This document shows, one piece after another, positions 60,806 to 64,000 of a stretch of 64,000 nucleotides of DNA. The DNA is from an uncultured Sphingomonas sp. Lineage in GTDB: Bacteria > Pseudomonadota > Alphaproteobacteria > Sphingomonadales > Sphingomonadaceae. The stretch is taken from positions 1 to 64,000 of the forward strand of contig CAJYKB010000047.1 in the NCBI GenBank assembly GCA_913774925.1, read 5' to 3'. Within the stretch, counting starts at the first letter, position 1. The number at the start of each line of letters is the position of its first letter. The notes under the pieces are model-generated. The model worked only from the letters and a program-made list of their open reading frames with translations, was not told the DNA's origin and did not search any database. Made by a program: the position numbers and the translations under genes.

Positions 60806-63214
60806 TTGTCCCAGCTGCCCCCCGCCCTCACCGACTGGTTCGCCACCCGCGGCTGGCAGCCCCGGCGGCATCAGCTGGCGATGCTGGACGAGGCGCGCGC
60901 GGGCCAGCATGCGCTGCTGATCGCCGCTACCGGGGCGGGCAAGACGCTCGCGGGGTTCCTCCCCACCCTCGCCGAGCTGATCGAGACGCCGCACGACGGC
61001 CTCCACACCCTCTACGTCTCACCGCTCAAGGCGCTGGCGGTCGATATCCAGCGCAACCTCGTCACCCCGATCGACGAGATGGGCGTGCCGATCCGCGTCG
61101 AAACCCGCACCGGCGACACGCCTTCCGACCGCAAGGCACGCCAGCGCGTCAAACCGCCGCACATCCTGCTCACGACGCCGGAATCACTGTCGCTGCTGCT
61201 CAGCTATCCCGACGCCGCGACGATGTTCGCGGGGCTGCGCACGATCGTGGTGGACGAGGTCCATGCCTTCGCCACTGGCAAGCGCGGCGACCTGCTCGCC
61301 TTGTGCATGGCCCGGTTGCAGCGGATCGCGCCCGCGCTCCGCCGCGTCGCGCTGTCCGCCACCGTCGCCGATCCGGACGGCTACCGCGCCTGGCTGGCCC
61401 CGGACGGCGATATCGATCGCGTCGCGCTGGTCGAGGGCGACACCGGCGTCGACCCCGATATCGCGATCCTGCTGCCGCAGGGTCGGGTCCCCTGGGCGGG
61501 CCATTCGGGTCGCTATGCCGCCGAGCAGGTGATGGCGGAGATCGAGACGCACCGCACCTCGATCGTCTTCTGCAACACCCGCAGCCTTGCCGAGCTGATC
61601 TTCCAGGATCTGTGGAAGGCGAACGCGATGCAGCTGCCGATCGGCATCCACCACGGCAGCCTGGAGAAGGAAGCGCGCCGCAAGGTAGAAGGGGCGATGG
61701 CGGCGGGGCGGCTGCGCGCGCTGGTCGCGACCGCCAGCCTCGACCTGGGGGTCGACTGGGGCGATGTCGACTGCGTGATCCAGATGGGCGCGCCCAAGGG
61801 ATCGTCGCGCCTGCTCCAGCGCATCGGCCGCTCCAATCACCGGCTCGACATGGCGAGCGAGGCGATCCTCGTGCCGGGCAACCGCTTCGAATATCTGGAG
61901 GCGCGTGCCGCGCTCGACGCGGTGGAGGCGGGCGAGCTCGACGCCGACGTCTTCCGCATGGGCGCGCTCGACGTGCTGGCGCAGCATGTCATGGCCTGCG
62001 CCTGCGCCGCACCGTTCGACCAGGCCGAGATGCTGGACGAAATCCGCTCCGCGCTGCCCTATTCCGCGCTGACCGACGACCTGTTCGACCGCGTTCTCGG
62101 TTTCATCCGCGACGGCGGCTACAGCTTGCGCGCCTACGACCGCTTCAAGCGGCTGACGCAGGATACGGACGGCAAGTGGCGCGTCAGCCATCCGAAGTTC
62201 GTGGCGCAGCACCGCCTCAACGCCGGGATCATCGTCGAGGCGACGATGCTCAAGGTCCGTTTCCGCAACGGCCGCGCACTGGGCAAGGTGGAAGAAGGCT
62301 TTGCGTCGACGCTCAGCCACGGCGACACGTTCTTCTTCGCTGGCCTCAGCCTGGAGGTGGAGAAGATCGATACCGAGGACCTGATCGTCCGCGCCACTTC
62401 GCGCCCGGCGCGCATCCCCACCTACGGCGGCAGCCGGATGCCGCTGTCGACCAACCTCGCCAACCGCGTCCGTCACTTCCTGGCGGAGCCGCAGGAGTGG
62501 CACCGCTTTCCCGACGACGTGCGCGAATGGCTGGAGATCCAGCAGCGCCGCTCCACCCTGCCCGCCCCCGACCAGCTGCTGGTCGAGACGTTCCCGCGCG
62601 AGGGGCGCCACTATATGGTCGCCTACAGTTTCGAGGGGTGGAATGCGCACCAGTCGCTGGGCATGCTGGTGACCAAGCGGATGGAGACCATGGGGCTCAA
62701 GCCGCTCGGCTTCGTCGCCAACGATTACGCCATCGCGTGCTACGGGCTGGAGCGGGTGGAGGATCCCGCCGCGCTGTTTTCCGCCGATATCCTGGAGCAT
62801 GAGTTCGTCGAATGGGTCGAGCGCTCGCACCTGCTCAAGCGTGCGTTTCGCGAGGTCGCGGTGATCGGCGGGCTGGTCGAGCGCCAGCATCCCGGCAAGC
62901 GCAAGACCGGCAAGCAGGTCACCTTCTCCACCGACCTGATCTACGACGTGCTGCGCAAGTACGAGCCGGGGCACGTTCTGCTGGAGGCCGCCTGGGCGGA
63001 TGCGCGCGCGCGGATGACCGATGTCGGCCGACTCGCCGACCTGCTCGATCGCGCGGCGGATACGATGGTCCATGTCGACCTGCCGCGTGTCACCCCGCTC
63101 GCAGTGCCGGTGTTGACGCTGATCGGGCGCGAGAAGGTCGCCACCGGCAGCGCCGACGATGCGCTGCTGATCGAGGCGGAGGCACTGGCGGCCGAGGCGA
63201 TGCAGGTGGAATGA
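60806..63214 (+). CDS. Ligase-associated DNA damage response DEXH-box helicase (Lhr-like)
   Basis: 802-residue SF2 helicase, start TTG 60806: an in-frame TAA at 60794-60796 leaves no ATG or GTG before the first conserved residues (SQLPPALTDWFATRGWQPRRHQLAML). Walker A ATGAGKT at 41-47, YVSPLKALAVDI, TPESLSLLL, DEVH at 150-153, VALSATVA, HHGSLEKEARRKVEGAM, ATASLDLGVDWGDVD and RIGRSNHR are all present, then an Lhr-core-like WH and beta-barrel C-terminus. It is the translocase partner of the exonuclease encoded divergently and of the ligase at 18118. No pdeM gene follows. Confidence 0.94.
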   Translation: MSQLPPALTDWFATRGWQPRRHQLAMLDEARAGQHALLIAATGAGKTLAGFLPTLAELIETPHDGLHTLYVSPLKALAVDIQRNLVTPIDEMGVPIRVETRTGDTPSDRKARQRVKPPHILLTTPESLSLLLSYPDAATMFAGLRTIVVDEVHAFATGKRGDLLALCMARLQRIAPALRRVALSATVADPDGYRAWLAPDGDIDRVALVEGDTGVDPDIAILLPQGRVPWAGHSGRYAAEQVMAEIETHRTSIVFCNTRSLAELIFQDLWKANAMQLPIGIHHGSLEKEARRKVEGAMAAGRLRALVATASLDLGVDWGDVDCVIQMGAPKGSSRLLQRIGRSNHRLDMASEAILVPGNRFEYLEARAALDAVEAGELDADVFRMGALDVLAQHVMACACAAPFDQAEMLDEIRSALPYSALTDDLFDRVLGFIRDGGYSLRAYDRFKRLTQDTDGKWRVSHPKFVAQHRLNAGIIVEATMLKVRFRNGRALGKVEEGFASTLSHGDTFFFAGLSLEVEKIDTEDLIVRATSRPARIPTYGGSRMPLSTNLANRVRHFLAEPQEWHRFPDDVREWLEIQQRRSTLPAPDQLLVETFPREGRHYMVAYSFEGWNAHQSLGMLVTKRMETMGLKPLGFVANDYAIACYGLERVEDPAALFSADILEHEFVEWVERSHLLKRAFREVAVIGGLVERQHPGKRKTGKQVTFSTDLIYDVLRKYEPGHVLLEAAWADARARMTDVGRLADLLDRAADTMVHVDLPRVTPLAVPVLTLIGREKVATGSADDALLIEAEALAAEAMQVE

Positions 63215-63248
63215 CCCGCGTGCCCGGTGCCTCACCCCCCGTTCGCCC

Positions 63249-63335
63249 TGAGGAGCCGTTGAGCGAAGTCGAAACGGCGTCTCGAAGGGCATGTGCTTCG
63301 AGAGGAGGCTTCGACAAGCTCAGCCTCTCCTCAGC
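63249..63335. repeat. Intergenic imperfect inverted repeat
   Basis: CTGAGGAGCCGTTGAGCGAAGTCGAA pairs imperfectly with the reverse of TTCGACAAGCTCAGCCTCTCCTCAG about 60 nt later. This CTTCGACAAGCTCAG-type sequence is common between genes of alphaproteobacteria. It fills the 188-nt gap after the helicase gene; no gene is seen there. Confidence 0.65.
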
Positions 63336-63402
63336 ACGCAAGGGGTAATGGGTCGATACTCCCTGCTGGCAGAACGGCCGGAACGGGCGTACCATCGACG
63401 AC

Positions 63403-64000
63403 ATGGAGAGGTGGATCGCGCTGGCGCTGATGGCGGTGGCCGTCCCTGCGGCGGCGCAGGAGGCGCCGGACCCTGCGACCGGCGAACCGGCAGGCGAGGA
63501 TCTCTCCTTTCTGACCGCCGACACGCGCATGACCGTGCCGGTCCAGATTGCGGGCGCCGGTCCCTACGACTTCGTCATCGATACCGGCGCGCAGCGCAGC
63601 GTCATCTCGCGCCAGCTGGCGCGGCATCTGGGGCTGCCCGCGGGGCGGCGCGTCCGGCTGACCGCGATGGCGGGGACGAGCGAGGTCGACACCGTCATCG
63701 TCCCCTCGCTATCGGTCAGCACGCTCGGCGGGCAGCAGATCGAGGCGCCCGCGCTGGAGGCGAGCAATCTCGGCGCGCCGGGCATGCTCGGGATCGACAC
63801 GCTCCAGGGTCATGCGCTGGCGATCGACTTCGATACCGAGCGGATGACGGTCGTTCCCACCGAGCGCCGCCGCACGCGGCCGGCGGGACCGGACGAGATC
63901 GTGATCCAGGCGCGCGACATGTTCGGCCAGCTCGTCGTCACCAACGCCACCGTGGCCGGTCGCAGGGTGCGCGTCGTGCTCGACACCGGCACGGCGGTGA
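63403..64000 (+). CDS. Retropepsin-like aspartic protease, secreted (3' end beyond the window)
   Basis: 199 residues are visible from ATG 63403. A signal peptide MERWIALALMAVAVPAAAQ precedes a first retropepsin-like domain with active-site motif VIDTGAQRSV (about residue 66) and LGIDTLQG, the family's psi-loop. About 120 residues after the first a second motif VVLDTGTAV appears just before the window ends, so two DTG active-site halves are carried in one chain. The stop lies outside. Such proteases in bacteria act singly as dimers in the periplasm; a tandem chain could be a monomeric enzyme. Function and partner unknown. Confidence 0.85.
   Translation, partial: MERWIALALMAVAVPAAAQEAPDPATGEPAGEDLSFLTADTRMTVPVQIAGAGPYDFVIDTGAQRSVISRQLARHLGLPAGRRVRLTAMAGTSEVDTVIVPSLSVSTLGGQQIEAPALEASNLGAPGMLGIDTLQGHALAIDFDTERMTVVPTERRRTRPAGPDEIVIQARDMFGQLVVTNATVAGRRVRVVLDTGTAV

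Overview
The window is a gene-dense, very G+C-rich stretch of a Gram-negative chromosome. Gene content points to an alphaproteobacterium of the Sphingomonadales, most likely Sphingomonas or a close relative. The pointers are a DUF3572 protein, a CC_3452-family secreted protein, a divK orthologue, a NDUFS6-like zinc-finger protein, an Atm1-type ABC exporter, an lptC-lptA-lptB-rpoN operon, and many short hairpin repeats of the kind common in sphingomonad intergenic DNA. No rRNA, tRNA, CRISPR array or intact prophage was recognised.

Region 1 (1-4.9 kb): the tail of an insertion-sequence transposase, a frameshifted GIY-YIG gene, then pheS-pheT-aldose epimerase. Region 2 (5-12.6 kb): a large secreted protein of unknown function, divergent from a cassette of an FAD oxidoreductase and two polytopic membrane proteins, the first of which looks like an STT3-type GT-C glycosyltransferase. 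Region 3 (12.6-16.3 kb): a minus-strand run (DUF3572, HAD, RidA, FemAB-like acetyltransferase), divergent divK, a repeat-filled gap and rpmG. Region 4 (16.4-19.7 kb): a plus-strand run with a GDT1-like membrane protein, Dps, DUF1328 and an ATP-dependent DNA ligase. Region 5 (19.8-28.6 kb): EamA transporter, recQ operon, small lipoprotein and acetyltransferase, M3 peptidase, Atm1-type exporter and a small cysteine-containing protein. Region 6 (28.6-38.7 kb): ubiG, lysC, a minus-strand run rsh-osmC-M48 peptidase-GT2, a CC_3452 protein divergent from an HxlR regulator across a palindrome, and a flippase. Region 7 (38.7-47.8 kb): polA, a class A beta-lactamase-like lipoprotein, nadB with an ABC ATPase, a zinc-finger protein, tldD, and a low-G+C ccdAB toxin-antitoxin module. 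Region 8 (47.8-57.3 kb): a flavin-fold oxidase, DUF2007, glnK-amtB behind a near-perfect sigma-54 promoter, glutaminyl cyclase, an unusual glycine-rich double cold-shock protein, RNase D, lptCAB and rpoN. Region 9 (57.4-64 kb): S10 carboxypeptidase, a small unknown, the ligase-associated exonuclease and DEXH helicase, and a retropepsin-like protease cut by the window end.

Several parts work together. RpoN encoded at 56-57 kb should transcribe glnK-amtB at 48.7 kb. The DNA ligase at 18 kb is normally partnered with the exonuclease and helicase found here 41 kb away. LptC, LptA and LptB supply lipopolysaccharide or glycolipid export, while the flippase, GT2 and STT3-like genes are scattered envelope-glycan functions. 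The intergenic DNA is rich in structured repeats, including two roughly 150-nt elements with matching terminal inverted repeats, a 20-bp-arm palindromic element found twice, and a CCCTTA hexamer expansion grown from a hairpin repeat.
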